The translations under genes and the position numbers were made by a program. A stretch of DNA of 64,000 nt from Bacteroidales bacterium UBA3696 (lineage in GTDB: Bacteria; Bacteroidota; Bacteroidia; Bacteroidales; Paludibacteraceae). Shown piece after piece: positions 17,722 through 26,037 of the stretch. The notes under the pieces are model-generated. The model was not told the origin of the DNA and searched no databases. It worked only from the letters and a program-made list of their open reading frames with translations. Every line of letters begins with the position of its first letter. Within the stretch, counting starts at the first letter, position 1. The stretch is from positions 6,499 to 70,498 of the forward strand of contig DFIN01000034.1 of the NCBI GenBank assembly GCA_002372135.1, in the 5' to 3' direction.

Positions 17722-17752
17722 CAAAAGTACGGCTACTTTGTTATTTGCACAA
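17722..17752 (-). promoter_or_regulatory. Promoter of the MalY/PatB-like gene
   Basis: TACTTTTG on the minus strand (complement of 17722-17729) with TTG (complement of 17750-17752) 20 nt further upstream. Divergent from the promoter at 17794-17824. Confidence 0.65.
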
Positions 17753-17793
17753 TGCAAAATTAAGGAAATTGGCAACAAAAAAGTGTGTAACTG

Positions 17794-17824
17794 TTTGTCG
17801 TTTAAAGTATCATCTGTACTTTTG
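17794..17824 (+). promoter_or_regulatory. Strong promoter with no obvious gene behind it
   Basis: TTTG at 17794-17797 and TACTTTTG at 17817-17824, spacing 19 nt, a near-perfect match to the Bacteroidetes consensus. The first credible coding sequence on this strand starts almost 600 nt later behind its own promoter, so this promoter most likely drives a non-coding transcript. Confidence 0.75.
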
Positions 17825-17830
17825 CGCCCG

Positions 17831-18240
17831 TATTCGTTAGTACCGCGTTGCGTGAAGTCGTTTTTTTATTTCCAGCTCACGCCATGGGAAGTGTCCTATA
17901 TAAAGCGCGGTGGGGTACGGACATAGTTTGATTTGGCGTCTTTATAGCGCAGTGTTTTGGCTCATTGGAATCTGGTAAATTTCGTAGTTACAAAACATCG
18001 CGACACTAAGATGCTCATGGTGTGTAATGTCTTGCATGCACTGCGTGTGTGCTTGTCACTATACATACGGCGTGGGCTACGGTGTTGCTGTTTGTAACGA
18101 AAGGCAATACCAGAGCCTCAATGAGCGGAACAGCAATAGTGCAGTCCCGCTTTTTTGTGCGGAATAGGGTGAAGGCATCGGCGCGGAGCATATCTTTTTG
18201 TATTTTGTATTTTTTTCTTTTTCCGCGCCGATGTTCTTTC
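17831..18240 (+). ncRNA. Candidate structured non-coding RNA, identity unresolved
   Basis: The roughly 400 nt after the promoter at 17794-17824 hold no convincing gene. They contain pairing potential: GTTACAAA at 17987-17994 with TTTGTAAC at 18091-18098, and a perfect 12-bp inverted repeat at 18176-18187/18222-18233. From memory, peptides that translate this stretch in two different frames (for example the 43-residue frame at 18036-18167 containing NERQYQSLNERNS, and the overlapping frame with LHALRVC) recur as hypothetical proteins in many Bacteroidales genomes. Conservation visible in more than one frame would mean the nucleotides, not a protein, are conserved. The motifs expected for RNase P RNA, SRP RNA and tmRNA were not seen. 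The 3' end is uncertain. This is inference plus recollection. Confidence 0.45.
18176..18233. repeat. 12-bp perfect inverted repeat with T-rich loop
   Basis: CATCGGCGCGGA (18176-18187) and TCCGCGCCGATG (18222-18233) are exact reverse complements separated by a 34-nt AT-rich segment with several T-runs. The stem is GC-rich against a T-rich background. It may form the 3' part of the candidate RNA or act as its terminator, although the T-runs are in the loop rather than after the stem. Confidence 0.7.
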
Positions 18241-18261
18241 CCGCCCCTGACAACATAAAAC

Positions 18262-18288
18262 ATGACCTTTGACATATTGGATTACCGA
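18262..18288. repeat. Left boundary repeat of TA cassette 1
   Basis: The segment ATGACCTTTGACATATTGG plus ATTACCGA matches 18991-19018 (28 nt there) with three differences, one of them a single-base length change. Its TATTGGATTACCG (18275-18287) is the exact reverse complement of CGGTAATCCAATA in the hairpin at the right end of the cassette (18935-18947). Confidence 0.85.
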
Positions 18289-18349
18289 AAAAAAGTGGCA
18301 CTTAAAGCCGGCAACTTTGAGAAAATTTGCACATCGCGATACGCTTTCG

Positions 18350-18380
18350 TTTGTGGTTTCTGTAAAAAGCGTTACTTTTG
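18350..18380 (+). promoter_or_regulatory. Promoter of the YafQ-type TA module
   Basis: TTTG at 18350-18353 and TACTTTTG at 18373-18380, spacing 19 nt, 30 nt before the antitoxin ATG. An AAGAAAGGA stretch at about 18394 could serve as ribosome binding site. Confidence 0.7.
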
Positions 18381-18409
18381 CACGCGAAAAACAAAGAAAG
18401 GACAATTGT

Positions 18410-18613
18410 ATGTTATCTGTTGCTGCAAGACAAGTCTATCTCTCCATTCCCCCGAGTGATTATCATTTTATCAGTACTTTGTCCCGTAAAATGGGTTGGA
18501 CGATTCATAGAGAGCGAAAAAGCGGTATGGATCGAGCCCTTGAGGATGTGCGCGCCGGACGTATTTACCAAGCGGATAGTGTAGAGGACTTAATGGCTCA
18601 ATTAGAATCATGA
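18410..18613 (+). CDS. Antitoxin of a YafQ-type toxin-antitoxin pair
   Basis: 67 residues from the ATG at 18410; the longer open frame from 18269 would cover the promoter and is rejected. The body (KSGMDRALEDVRAGRIYQADSVEDLMAQLES) matches the C-terminal toxin-wrapping region seen in small Bacteroidetes antitoxins next to YafQ toxins, and the first half could form the DNA-binding part. It would neutralise the toxin and repress the operon. The TGA overlaps the toxin ATG (ATGA). Confidence 0.8.
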   Translation: MLSVAARQVYLSIPPSDYHFISTLSRKMGWTIHRERKSGMDRALEDVRAGRIYQADSVEDLMAQLES

Positions 18614-18888
18614 GATATTCCATTAAGTATTCGGGGCAGTTTAAATGCTCATACAAGTTATGTAAGAAGCGCGGATGTGATATGTCTAAATTAGAGATTG
18701 TTATCCGTCTGCTATCAGAAAATGGTGAATTGCCGGCAGAATATCAACCACACAAACTGGTTGGCAGGCGTTGGGCGGGCTATTGGGAATGTCATATTGA
18801 GTCCAATTGGCTGTTGGTGTGGGATCAGAACGATGCTGAATTAGTGCTCCTGTTAATGGACACCGGCACACATTCAGACATATTCTAA
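18610..18888 (+). CDS. YafQ-family mRNA interferase toxin with a replaced catalytic Asp
   Basis: 92 residues, full length for the family. Compared with E. coli YafQ, His48 (H50), His62 (H63), Trp67 (W68), His88 (H87) and Phe92 (F91) are all present in PHKLVG, ECHIESNWLLVW and THSDIF. The catalytic aspartate D67 is replaced by Asn66 (AAT codon), so activity may be reduced or altered. Active YafQ cuts ribosome-bound mRNA. The gene overlaps its antitoxin by 4 nt and is followed by the repeated hairpin at 18933-18980. Confidence 0.85.
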   Translation: MRYSIKYSGQFKCSYKLCKKRGCDMSKLEIVIRLLSENGELPAEYQPHKLVGRRWAGYWECHIESNWLLVWDQNDAELVLLLMDTGTHSDIF

Positions 18889-18932
18889 TGACCTTATTTA
18901 TGCGTTAAAAAACGCTGTTTTTAATTATTTTT

Positions 18933-18980
18933 AGCGGTAATCCAATAGGAGTAACAGCATACTCACAGCGGATTACCGCT
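18933..18980. repeat. 48-bp hairpin repeat, copy A (right end of TA cassette 1)
   Basis: AGCGGTAATCC (18933-18943) pairs with GGATTACCGCT (18970-18980); an inner GAGT/ACTC stem is possible. A T-run follows, so it can terminate transcription. All 48 bases are identical to copy B at 19655-19702, although the toxin genes before the two copies are unrelated. Confidence 0.95.
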
Positions 18981-18990
18981 TTTTGTATAT

Positions 18991-19018
18991 ATGGATCTTT
19001 GACGTATTGGATTACCGA
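18991..19018. repeat. Left boundary repeat of TA cassette 2
   Basis: Near-copy of 18262-18288. TATTGGATTACCG at 19005-19017 is the exact reverse complement of CGGTAATCCAATA at 19657-19669, so cassette 2 is bracketed like cassette 1. It lies 10 bp after hairpin copy A. Confidence 0.85.
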
Positions 19019-19045
19019 GAATGGAATAAATATGTGAACTATTTA

Positions 19046-19075
19046 TTTGCGTATCACAAAAATAGAGTACCTTTG
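19046..19075 (+). promoter_or_regulatory. Promoter of the YoeB-type TA module
   Basis: TTTG at 19046-19049 and TACCTTTG at 19068-19075, spacing 18 nt. The antitoxin ATG follows 30 nt later, with AAAGGAG at 19092-19098 as a rare good Shine-Dalgarno match. Confidence 0.65.
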
Positions 19076-19105
19076 CAGCAAACTTTGAAGCAAAGGAGTT
19101 TTTTT

Positions 19106-19351
19106 ATGACAGCTTTACAACTTAACGCAGACATTTATCGCAACTTGGCAGTTTTGTCGGAAGATGAGTCAATGCTTCGCAAAGCAGCAAAGTATCTTAA
19201 TCGTTTGGTGAAACAAATGACGGACGACCCTACCTGCATGACCAAAGAAGAATTCTTCGCTCGCATTGACGAGGCGGAAAAGGGACCAACATATAGGATG
19301 CTACCTAATGAAACATTAGATGAGATGCTAAAACGCTTGGGATATGTATAA
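19106..19351 (+). CDS. Antitoxin of a YoeB-type toxin-antitoxin pair
   Basis: 81 residues from the ATG at 19106, chosen because it follows AAAGGAG and the promoter; the open frame from 18983 would cover both. It starts LQLNADIYRNLAVLSEDESMLRKAAKYLNRL, a helical segment, and ends with a MLPNETLDEMLKRLGYV tail. It does not look like a typical YefM and I do not name its DNA-binding fold. Position and an 8-nt overlap with the YoeB-like gene make the antitoxin role likely. Confidence 0.78.
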   Translation: MTALQLNADIYRNLAVLSEDESMLRKAAKYLNRLVKQMTDDPTCMTKEEFFARIDEAEKGPTYRMLPNETLDEMLKRLGYV

Positions 19352-19616
19352 TATTGATTATAAAGGTCAAGCGTTGTTAGACATCGCCAGACTCAAGAAA
19401 AGTGAGCCGAAGGCTTACCAAAAAGTAGTGTTGTTTATAGAAGAACTCAAAGAGCATCCCAAGACAGGAACCGGTCATCCGGAGCCTCTAAAAGGCAAAC
19501 CGGAAGGACGATGGAGTCGCCAGATAACAAAGAAGCATCGGTTGATCTATCAAATAATGGACCAACAAGTAATTGTTCTTATCTTGACTGCCTACGGACA
19601 TTACGAAGATAAATAA
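19344..19616 (+). CDS. Txe/YoeB family mRNA interferase toxin
   Basis: 90 residues. The RelE-fold active site is complete relative to E. coli YoeB: the glutamate in GHPEPLKG, the arginine in HRLIY, and the terminal His-Tyr pair in YGHYEDK; WSRQITKKHRLIYQ is the family core. YoeB cleaves mRNA in the ribosomal A site. It overlaps its antitoxin by 8 nt and ends 38 nt before hairpin copy B. Confidence 0.92.
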   Translation: MYNIDYKGQALLDIARLKKSEPKAYQKVVLFIEELKEHPKTGTGHPEPLKGKPEGRWSRQITKKHRLIYQIMDQQVIVLILTAYGHYEDK

Positions 19617-19654
19617 CTAAGGGTTTGCAGAATTGTTGCAACCATATACACAAA

Positions 19655-19702
19655 AGCGGTAATCCAATAGGAGTAACAGCATACTCACAGCGGATTACCG
19701 CT
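19655..19702. repeat. 48-bp hairpin repeat, copy B (right end of TA cassette 2)
   Basis: Identical over all 48 bases to copy A (18933-18980), with the same 11-bp outer stem and a following T-run. The next 140 bp, up to the DUF4105 gene, contain nothing I can name. Confidence 0.95.
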
Positions 19703-19842
19703 TTTGTTATATATGTATATTACACCATACATCGTATTAAGACGTACAGGATGCGAACGAGATGGGAATGACAAGTAAACAGATACAAAATAAATGCTAA
19801 ATGGCACTCAAATAGTGGCAGAAGAAAAAACTCTTAACAAGA

Positions 19843-21063
19843 TTGAAAAGAATAGCTACCATACTACTATGTCTTAGTCTGTTTATATGCGCGTTTGCAC
19901 AACAGGACTCCCTGTCCGTTGCCGAACGTAACGCTCTGCAGGGCTTCAACGACACTATCGATCGTGAAGCGGAGGATTTTATCCGTGTGAATCTTGTGGT
20001 CTGCGATCCGGGAGAGGTGTTGTATGCATCTTTTGGACATGCCATGTTGCGCATGCAATGCCCGACTTTTGAATTGGACTATGTTTTTACGTACGAAAGT
20101 GAGCCTATCCGCGAAAACCGGGGACGCTTTTTGAAGGGAGATTTGAAGATGGGGATGTATGCTTTCTCGCCGGAAGTCATATTTGCTCCCTACAGAGAAG
20201 ACGGGCGAGGAGTCAGAGAATATAAATTAAACTTGGCTCCGAAGCAAAAGCAGAATTTATGGCGTATTATGGAAAAACTAGCAGCAAAGGGAGCTGATCA
20301 ACCATACGATTACTATAATCACGGATGCGCCATTTCGATAGTACATGTAGTCAAACAGGCGTTAAAAGGTACACCGATTGAATATGGAGAATGGTCAACC
20401 AAATATAACGGCACTTTGCGCGAATTAGGTTATGAATGTGTTACTAAATCCAAGTTTTTATGGAATCGTTTTGCGTTGATGACCTTGGCGGGAAGCGATA
20501 TTGATAACAGGGATATTGCCAAAGAGAAGAAACTGATTGTACCGGCAGACTTGGCGGAGGTATGGCAACAAGCCACGATAGATGGTCATCCGCTTTTGGA
20601 TAAAGAGCCGCATATACTTGTTCCTTCTACTGAAGCAAAAAAAACGTCATGGTGTACACCTTTATTGACAAGTATCGTATTTTTACTTATGGCATTATTT
20701 AGTCTGGCAACCTTATGGATGCCTAACAAAGGATGCCGCATCGTAGGGAATGTAATTGATTATGGAGTATTGAGTATAGCAACTCTTATTGGGGCAGTGG
20801 TTACTTATACGGTGCTCTTCTCCACATTGCCATGCACGCGTTGGAATTGGCTTATTATTCCGTTCAATATCTTGCCGGCTGTAGCATGGCATTGGCGCAA
20901 GTATTGGGCATTGGTTTGGGCAATCGTTCTGATGACTTGGAGCCTTGTGATGACAAGCGCATGGCTTTGTGGACATATTTGGGTTGAATGGGCACACATC
21001 GTCCTTTCAATGGCATTTGTGACAATTCTATTGAAACAATATTTGAAAATAAAAAAGATATAA
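19843..21063 (+). CDS. DUF4105 (Lnb-type N-terminal periplasmic domain) membrane protein
   Basis: 406 residues starting at TTG 19843; no in-frame ATG precedes it, and the following MKRIATILLCLSLFICAFAQ is a good signal peptide. Residues 45-220 form the periplasmic DUF4105 domain with FGHAMLRMQ, FLKGDLKMGMY and a YDYYNHGCA segment whose Asn-His-Cys could be catalytic. From about 270 there are four to five membrane helices (SIVFLLMALFSLATLWM and onwards). Function is not established. The stop is only 2 nt before the ATG of a giant surface protein, so the two are probably made together, suggesting a role in handling that protein (inference). Confidence 0.85.
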   Translation: MKRIATILLCLSLFICAFAQQDSLSVAERNALQGFNDTIDREAEDFIRVNLVVCDPGEVLYASFGHAMLRMQCPTFELDYVFTYESEPIRENRGRFLKGDLKMGMYAFSPEVIFAPYREDGRGVREYKLNLAPKQKQNLWRIMEKLAAKGADQPYDYYNHGCAISIVHVVKQALKGTPIEYGEWSTKYNGTLRELGYECVTKSKFLWNRFALMTLAGSDIDNRDIAKEKKLIVPADLAEVWQQATIDGHPLLDKEPHILVPSTEAKKTSWCTPLLTSIVFLLMALFSLATLWMPNKGCRIVGNVIDYGVLSIATLIGAVVTYTVLFSTLPCTRWNWLIIPFNILPAVAWHWRKYWALVWAIVLMTWSLVMTSAWLCGHIWVEWAHIVLSMAFVTILLKQYLKIKKI

Positions 21064-21065
21064 AT

Positions 21066-24000
21066 ATGAATACAAAAAAGATTGACATGAAAAGATTTTT
21101 TATGCTTACAGGAGCGTTAATGTGTATGCTTTTTGTAAGCGAAAGCGCATGGGCATATTCTCAATATGCAGCCCTTACCGCATCAGTAAACGAAAGTGGA
21201 GCCGGAGAGGGTACGGTCTATGCAGCGCTTTCCGTTGAAGACGAAGAAAATGAAACTTGGGAAGAAAGCCCCAATGATCCTTCTTCTCACAATGCCAGTT
21301 CGACTGCAACATCTCCGGATGGAGCAAGTAAATTCTTCCAGTTTACTGCTTATGCAACAGCTGCACGTGGTTCTCTGTTTACAGAGTGGACTAATCTTGA
21401 CGGAAACGGAAGCCCCGCTCTGGTTGATGGTTATTCAATGACGGATAATCCAATACAGGTTAAGGTACAAGCGTATACTAATACTGATGAAACAGGTACA
21501 AATACAGCAACTATAAAGGCTACTTTTGCTATTAACCCCGTCGCTCCATGGGATGTTAAGTTCTTGCCTTCTACTAACGGTACCTATTCCGTGACCGGTC
21601 CTGCCGACTACGATACGCCAATTACGCTTAGTACCGAGACTACGCACTCAACGTACAACAATGATGATCTGGTACTCACAGCTACGCCTAATACTGGCTA
21701 TGTCTTGTATCGCTATTACGGTACAGACGCTGATGGTAACACCTATACGCTCGGTGAGTTGGGAAAGAATACACAGACGGTAAACTTACCCGAAGGAACC
21801 GTTTCTGTGTGTGCTGAGTTCACATCGGATTATTTCCTTGCAGCCGGCAATACATTCAACACCCTTGCTGATGCTATTCAGGCTACTCGTCAAAACGATG
21901 GAACGTATTCGGGAACTATCCTTCAAATGCGTGATTATACCGTACCTGCCGGTTATTATACCATTCCAGCAGGAGTAACGATGTTGATCCCGAAAGATGC
22001 GAATCAAATAAAAATGGAAGCACATCCGGAAAGAGTATATTATGAATATACATACCCTACAGCCTTCCGTAAACTTACTCTTGTCAATGGAGCACATTTG
22101 GATGTATTTGGTACTATCCAAACAGGAGGAACCCAATGTGCCATAGGACAAATTAACGCGGAACAAAACAATGGTAATAATGGAACTCCTATTCGCACTT
22201 ACGGTTGGCTGTTTATGAATGCAGGCAGTAGTATTACTCTTAATAATGGCGCTCATCTCTATTCATGGGGATATGTGACCGGTCAAGGTACGATAGATGC
22301 TCGCCGTGGCTCTGTGGTTCATGAGTGTTTCCAGATTAAAGACTGGAGAGGAGGTACGGCTACATTTAATTTATGGGGCAATTCTCAAAAAGTATTCCCG
22401 TTGAACCAATATTATATCCAAAACATCGAATGCCCAATCACTTTTCGTCCCGGCTCTCAAGAACTTTGTGATGGTACAGTAAGTGCAAATAGCAAATGCC
22501 AACCTTTCAACGACGTGAATCTTATCGGCATACATGGTTCCGGCTCACTATTTGAGATGGACGAGAAAGATGATAGCGAAGATACATGGGTTCGCAAGTC
22601 TTATGATGCAACGAATGATATTCAATTGTATGAAATCAATAGTGCGGCAAAATTAGGAAGTATTACAATAGTTTTATCCGGGTATTCATTTACTTCCGGT
22701 GCGGCATACTACCTTCCACTTACCAATAATATGAAGATTCATCTTCTTACCGGAAAGATGGAAGTTTCTGAGAATGCCGAACTTTTACCGGGCGCAGAGA
22801 TTGAAATTAATAAAGAAGCTACTGCCTATATTAACTCAGGACGTTCGCTCTATCTATTCAGCATCGAGGAGTGGGATAAATTTAACGGAACGGAACATAC
22901 AAGACCATTGCCTTATTCTCCTTCATGGGCAGGTAGTGGCAAGACCTGTCCGCGCTCCAAGGTAGTTACGGAAGATGCTAAATTTACTGTTCATGGTACA
23001 GTAGAAGTACATGGACAATTCCATACAACAAAAAGTGGAGCAGCTATCACTTCGACTAACGCGGATGCAGGTACTATTATATACTATGCAACGGCTCCTA
23101 CAGATAGTTCTTCTGTTTATGTTGCCAATAACACAGGTGTTACATATAATGAGAAAAAAGCCAGTCCTGCTCTTCTGCGTAACGAGGATGCTTTGTACCC
23201 AACTACCTCTACTACAGGAACTCCTGCCGGGCAGTCGTATTGCTACATGAACGGCAAATGGACCATGATGACTGTGGACGAGGACAACTCATGCTTCGTC
23301 TATGACAACTACGGCAACTACTACGCCAAACCCGGCGAATATGTAATGATCAATGCCACCAAAACAGATGGGGTCTTCAGCGGTAATGCCGACCATACCT
23401 ACAGCGATGCAGAAGGCACGGGAAGACTCTTTATTCTCGTGGACGGTTGCCAATGGTGGGAAGTAGTGAACGAGGATAACCTCTATCATTGCACCCATGA
23501 GCAGAACAACACCTATTACTGGTGGAACAACGAGCGCATGGTAGATGGCAAACTCAACCCCGGATGGGAAGAGAAAAAATTTGCTATCTCATGGAAAGAC
23601 TATGATGGCTCGCCTATCATCGATGCACAAGGTAATCCTGTTGTCTATTATCTGCCGTATGGTGCAACACCCAAATATCTGAGTACCAACCCCACCCGTC
23701 CGGCGGATGTGGATTATACCTATAACTTCATCGGCTGGTCTCCTGCCTTTGCTCCTGTAACAGGTGATCAGGCTTACACGGCTACCTATTCCAAAGAGCA
23801 GATTAAATATACCATCATCTTCAAGTTCGTGGATAGTTACCGTAACGGAGCAGAGATTGAGCGTCAGCAACTGGCACGCGACGAAATGCCTGTTATCCCT
23901 ACAGTAAAACGTGACGGATGGTATCTTAAATGGACTCCGGCGGTAGCGGCTGTAACGGGCAACGCTACCTATGTGGCGGACTGGATGGAGGAACTGCCGG

Positions 24001-25997
24001 ACTACTATACCGTCACATGGAAAAACTACGATGGTACTACTATCAAGACCACAACGCCTGCTCGTGACGCAAACGCAGCTACTGTTGAGTCCGAAGCTCC
24101 TTCTGCTCCCGAAAAACCGGCTACGGCGGAATATCGTTATGAGTTTACAGGTTGGCAACCGGCAGTGACCGGTGCTACGGCGGATGCTTCATACGTAGCG
24201 CAATACCGTGAGGTGGCTCAGACTTACTCCATCCGCTTCTACCAAGAGGACGGAACAACCCAGATTGACACAACGCAGTCGTTGGTACTTGGTGCAGATC
24301 CTGTTGTACCTAATTATTCCAAATCGAATACCGCACAGTATACTTTTCGTTTGCAATGGAAGAACATGGATACCGATGTTATTGTCGGCGTGAGTGTACC
24401 TTCTGTATCCGATTCGGCTAACTATCAGGCTGTTATTGACACAACGATTAACCGCTATACGATTACCGCTGTGAGCGAAGATGAGAATGGTGTAGCTATT
24501 GCCGGATGTACCTTCACGGGCGCAGGAACCTATGATTATGGTACGAATATCACTCTTACGGCTATCCCTAACGAAGGCTATGAGTTCGTTAAATGGCAGG
24601 ACACAGCCAGCAATGAACTCGATACGACTGCCACTATGTCGGTAGCCATCACCGACAACCGCACTTATACAGCAGTCGTTCGCTCGGCAGCCATGGAGGT
24701 GTTAGTCGATGAAAGCAAGACTTTCTCACGCCCCACAACCATTACCGACCTCGTTATTAACGCATCCGAAAATGAGTCGTCCGACCTTAATGGATTGGAG
24801 AACCTCACCGTGACCGGCAATGCCTACTTTAACTACCATTTCGCCGCGACCCGCTTTGATCGCCGGACGCAGAACTGGTACGCCTTTGGTGTTCCCTTTA
24901 AGGTGGATGCGGAGAAAGGCATCTCTGCCAACGGCAGACAGTTGGAATTGGGACGCGACATAGATATTGTGTATTATGACGGTCAAAAGCGTGCCGACAA
25001 CGGTGCTGACAACTCGGCTTGGACCTATGTGGAGGACCAATCGTCCAAAGTGCTGCAACCCGGCGTACTCTATTTGGCAGCCTTTGCTGCTAACTACGAC
25101 GTAGTGCAGTTCCTCAAAAAGAGCAAGACACCCCTCAATAATGACACAGCCGCCGTAGTAAAAACCTATACCTCTATCTCTAATAACAACGATGGTGATG
25201 CCAACTGGAACGGTATAGCCAATCCTGCACTCTATCGCGCTTACCTCAATGCCGGTACATTAGACGGTCAGATCTATCGCAGTATTGACGGCTCATGGCA
25301 ACCAGCCCACCTCTCACAAGATACCTTCACCATTGGTCGCCCTGTCTTTGTACAGGTGCAGAAGCCTCAGTCGGTGGTAGTTAGTCGCCCCGCCGCTTCG
25401 CCTGCCCCCTTGCGCCGACAAGCAGTTGCCGCAACTTCCGACCGCTTTGACCTGCAACTCCTCACCCCGCAAGGCAAAACGGCTGACCGAATCTTTGTCA
25501 TCGCCAACGAGGATGCCGCCGACGCTTATACCATCGGCGAGGACATAGCCAAAGCAGGTGTTTCTACACGCGTGGCGCAAATGTGGATAGACCGCTACGG
25601 CGCACGCTTGTGCAAGAACACCATAGCCGCTACCGACAATGCTGCCCTCTATTCGCTCACGCTCACCGCTCCCGCTGCCGGATCTTATACCCTGCAAGCC
25701 ACAGCGCAAAGCGGCGATGCACGACTCTACCTTACTTATATGGGTGAAGTGATAGCCGACCTCAGTGCCAACAACTATACAATAGACCTTGTTAAGGGCA
25801 CCAACAGCGGTTACGGTCTCAGATTGGTTACCACCCGCCGCGATGTCGTTACCGACCTTGATGAAGTGCTCGGTCCCAATAGTACTTCAGACAACGAAGC
25901 AGGCACGGAGCAAACGCAGAAGTGCCTCTATCGCAACCAACTCTATCTCATCCGTGGAGGTCAGGTCTATGACGCACAGGGTCAGCGAGTTCAGTAA
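21066..25997 (+). CDS. Giant surface/secreted protein with InlB-like repeats
   Basis: 1643 residues from the ATG at 21066, 2 nt after the DUF4105 stop; the longer frame from 20988 overlaps that gene. MKRFFMLTGALMCMLFVSESAWA is the signal peptide. Residues about 70-240 are beta-rich; 255-760 hold a module with YGWLFMNAGSSITLNNGAHL and YVTGQGTIDARRGS that is homologous to the third giant protein. About 837-1130 are InlB/Listeria-Bacteroides type repeats (YTVTWKNYDGTTIKT, YEFTGWQPAV, ATYVADW). The shared C-terminal module begins near 1270 (WYAFGVPFKVDAEKG) and the tail ends LYLIRGGQVYDAQGQRVQ. No enzyme motif. Likely exported, possibly by T9SS, as an adhesin-like protein. Composition shifts from AT-rich to more GC-rich near 23200. 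Confidence 0.9.
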   Translation: MNTKKIDMKRFFMLTGALMCMLFVSESAWAYSQYAALTASVNESGAGEGTVYAALSVEDEENETWEESPNDPSSHNASSTATSPDGASKFFQFTAYATAARGSLFTEWTNLDGNGSPALVDGYSMTDNPIQVKVQAYTNTDETGTNTATIKATFAINPVAPWDVKFLPSTNGTYSVTGPADYDTPITLSTETTHSTYNNDDLVLTATPNTGYVLYRYYGTDADGNTYTLGELGKNTQTVNLPEGTVSVCAEFTSDYFLAAGNTFNTLADAIQATRQNDGTYSGTILQMRDYTVPAGYYTIPAGVTMLIPKDANQIKMEAHPERVYYEYTYPTAFRKLTLVNGAHLDVFGTIQTGGTQCAIGQINAEQNNGNNGTPIRTYGWLFMNAGSSITLNNGAHLYSWGYVTGQGTIDARRGSVVHECFQIKDWRGGTATFNLWGNSQKVFPLNQYYIQNIECPITFRPGSQELCDGTVSANSKCQPFNDVNLIGIHGSGSLFEMDEKDDSEDTWVRKSYDATNDIQLYEINSAAKLGSITIVLSGYSFTSGAAYYLPLTNNMKIHLLTGKMEVSENAELLPGAEIEINKEATAYINSGRSLYLFSIEEWDKFNGTEHTRPLPYSPSWAGSGKTCPRSKVVTEDAKFTVHGTVEVHGQFHTTKSGAAITSTNADAGTIIYYATAPTDSSSVYVANNTGVTYNEKKASPALLRNEDALYPTTSTTGTPAGQSYCYMNGKWTMMTVDEDNSCFVYDNYGNYYAKPGEYVMINATKTDGVFSGNADHTYSDAEGTGRLFILVDGCQWWEVVNEDNLYHCTHEQNNTYYWWNNERMVDGKLNPGWEEKKFAISWKDYDGSPIIDAQGNPVVYYLPYGATPKYLSTNPTRPADVDYTYNFIGWSPAFAPVTGDQAYTATYSKEQIKYTIIFKFVDSYRNGAEIERQQLARDEMPVIPTVKRDGWYLKWTPAVAAVTGNATYVADWMEELPDYYTVTWKNYDGTTIKTTTPARDANAATVESEAPSAPEKPATAEYRYEFTGWQPAVTGATADASYVAQYREVAQTYSIRFYQEDGTTQIDTTQSLVLGADPVVPNYSKSNTAQYTFRLQWKNMDTDVIVGVSVPSVSDSANYQAVIDTTINRYTITAVSEDENGVAIAGCTFTGAGTYDYGTNITLTAIPNEGYEFVKWQDTASNELDTTATMSVAITDNRTYTAVVRSAAMEVLVDESKTFSRPTTITDLVINASENESSDLNGLENLTVTGNAYFNYHFAATRFDRRTQNWYAFGVPFKVDAEKGISANGRQLELGRDIDIVYYDGQKRADNGADNSAWTYVEDQSSKVLQPGVLYLAAFAANYDVVQFLKKSKTPLNNDTAAVVKTYTSISNNNDGDANWNGIANPALYRAYLNAGTLDGQIYRSIDGSWQPAHLSQDTFTIGRPVFVQVQKPQSVVVSRPAASPAPLRRQAVAATSDRFDLQLLTPQGKTADRIFVIANEDAADAYTIGEDIAKAGVSTRVAQMWIDRYGARLCKNTIAATDNAALYSLTLTAPAAGSYTLQATAQSGDARLYLTYMGEVIADLSANNYTIDLVKGTNSGYGLRLVTTRRDVVTDLDEVLGPNSTSDNEAGTEQTQKCLYRNQLYLIRGGQVYDAQGQRVQ

Positions 25998-26037
25998 TAG
26001 TAACTATCGTCTAATCACTATTTATCAAGCTATCGAT

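Noticed and set aside
18036..18167. 43-residue frame inside the candidate RNA
   Set aside because: Looks familiar as a hypothetical protein, but an overlapping frame also looks familiar, which argues for nucleotide-level conservation. Cysteine-rich start and lack of a ribosome binding site also speak against a protein.
18933..19702. 48-bp hairpins as integron attC sites
   Set aside because: The conserved attC core (RYYYAAC/GTTRRRY) and an integrase gene are absent. The inverted boundary repeats are real, but the integron reading is not supported.
20988..21066. Longer N-terminus for the second giant protein
   Set aside because: It would place 26 residues before a clear signal peptide and overlap the DUF4105 gene by 76 nt.
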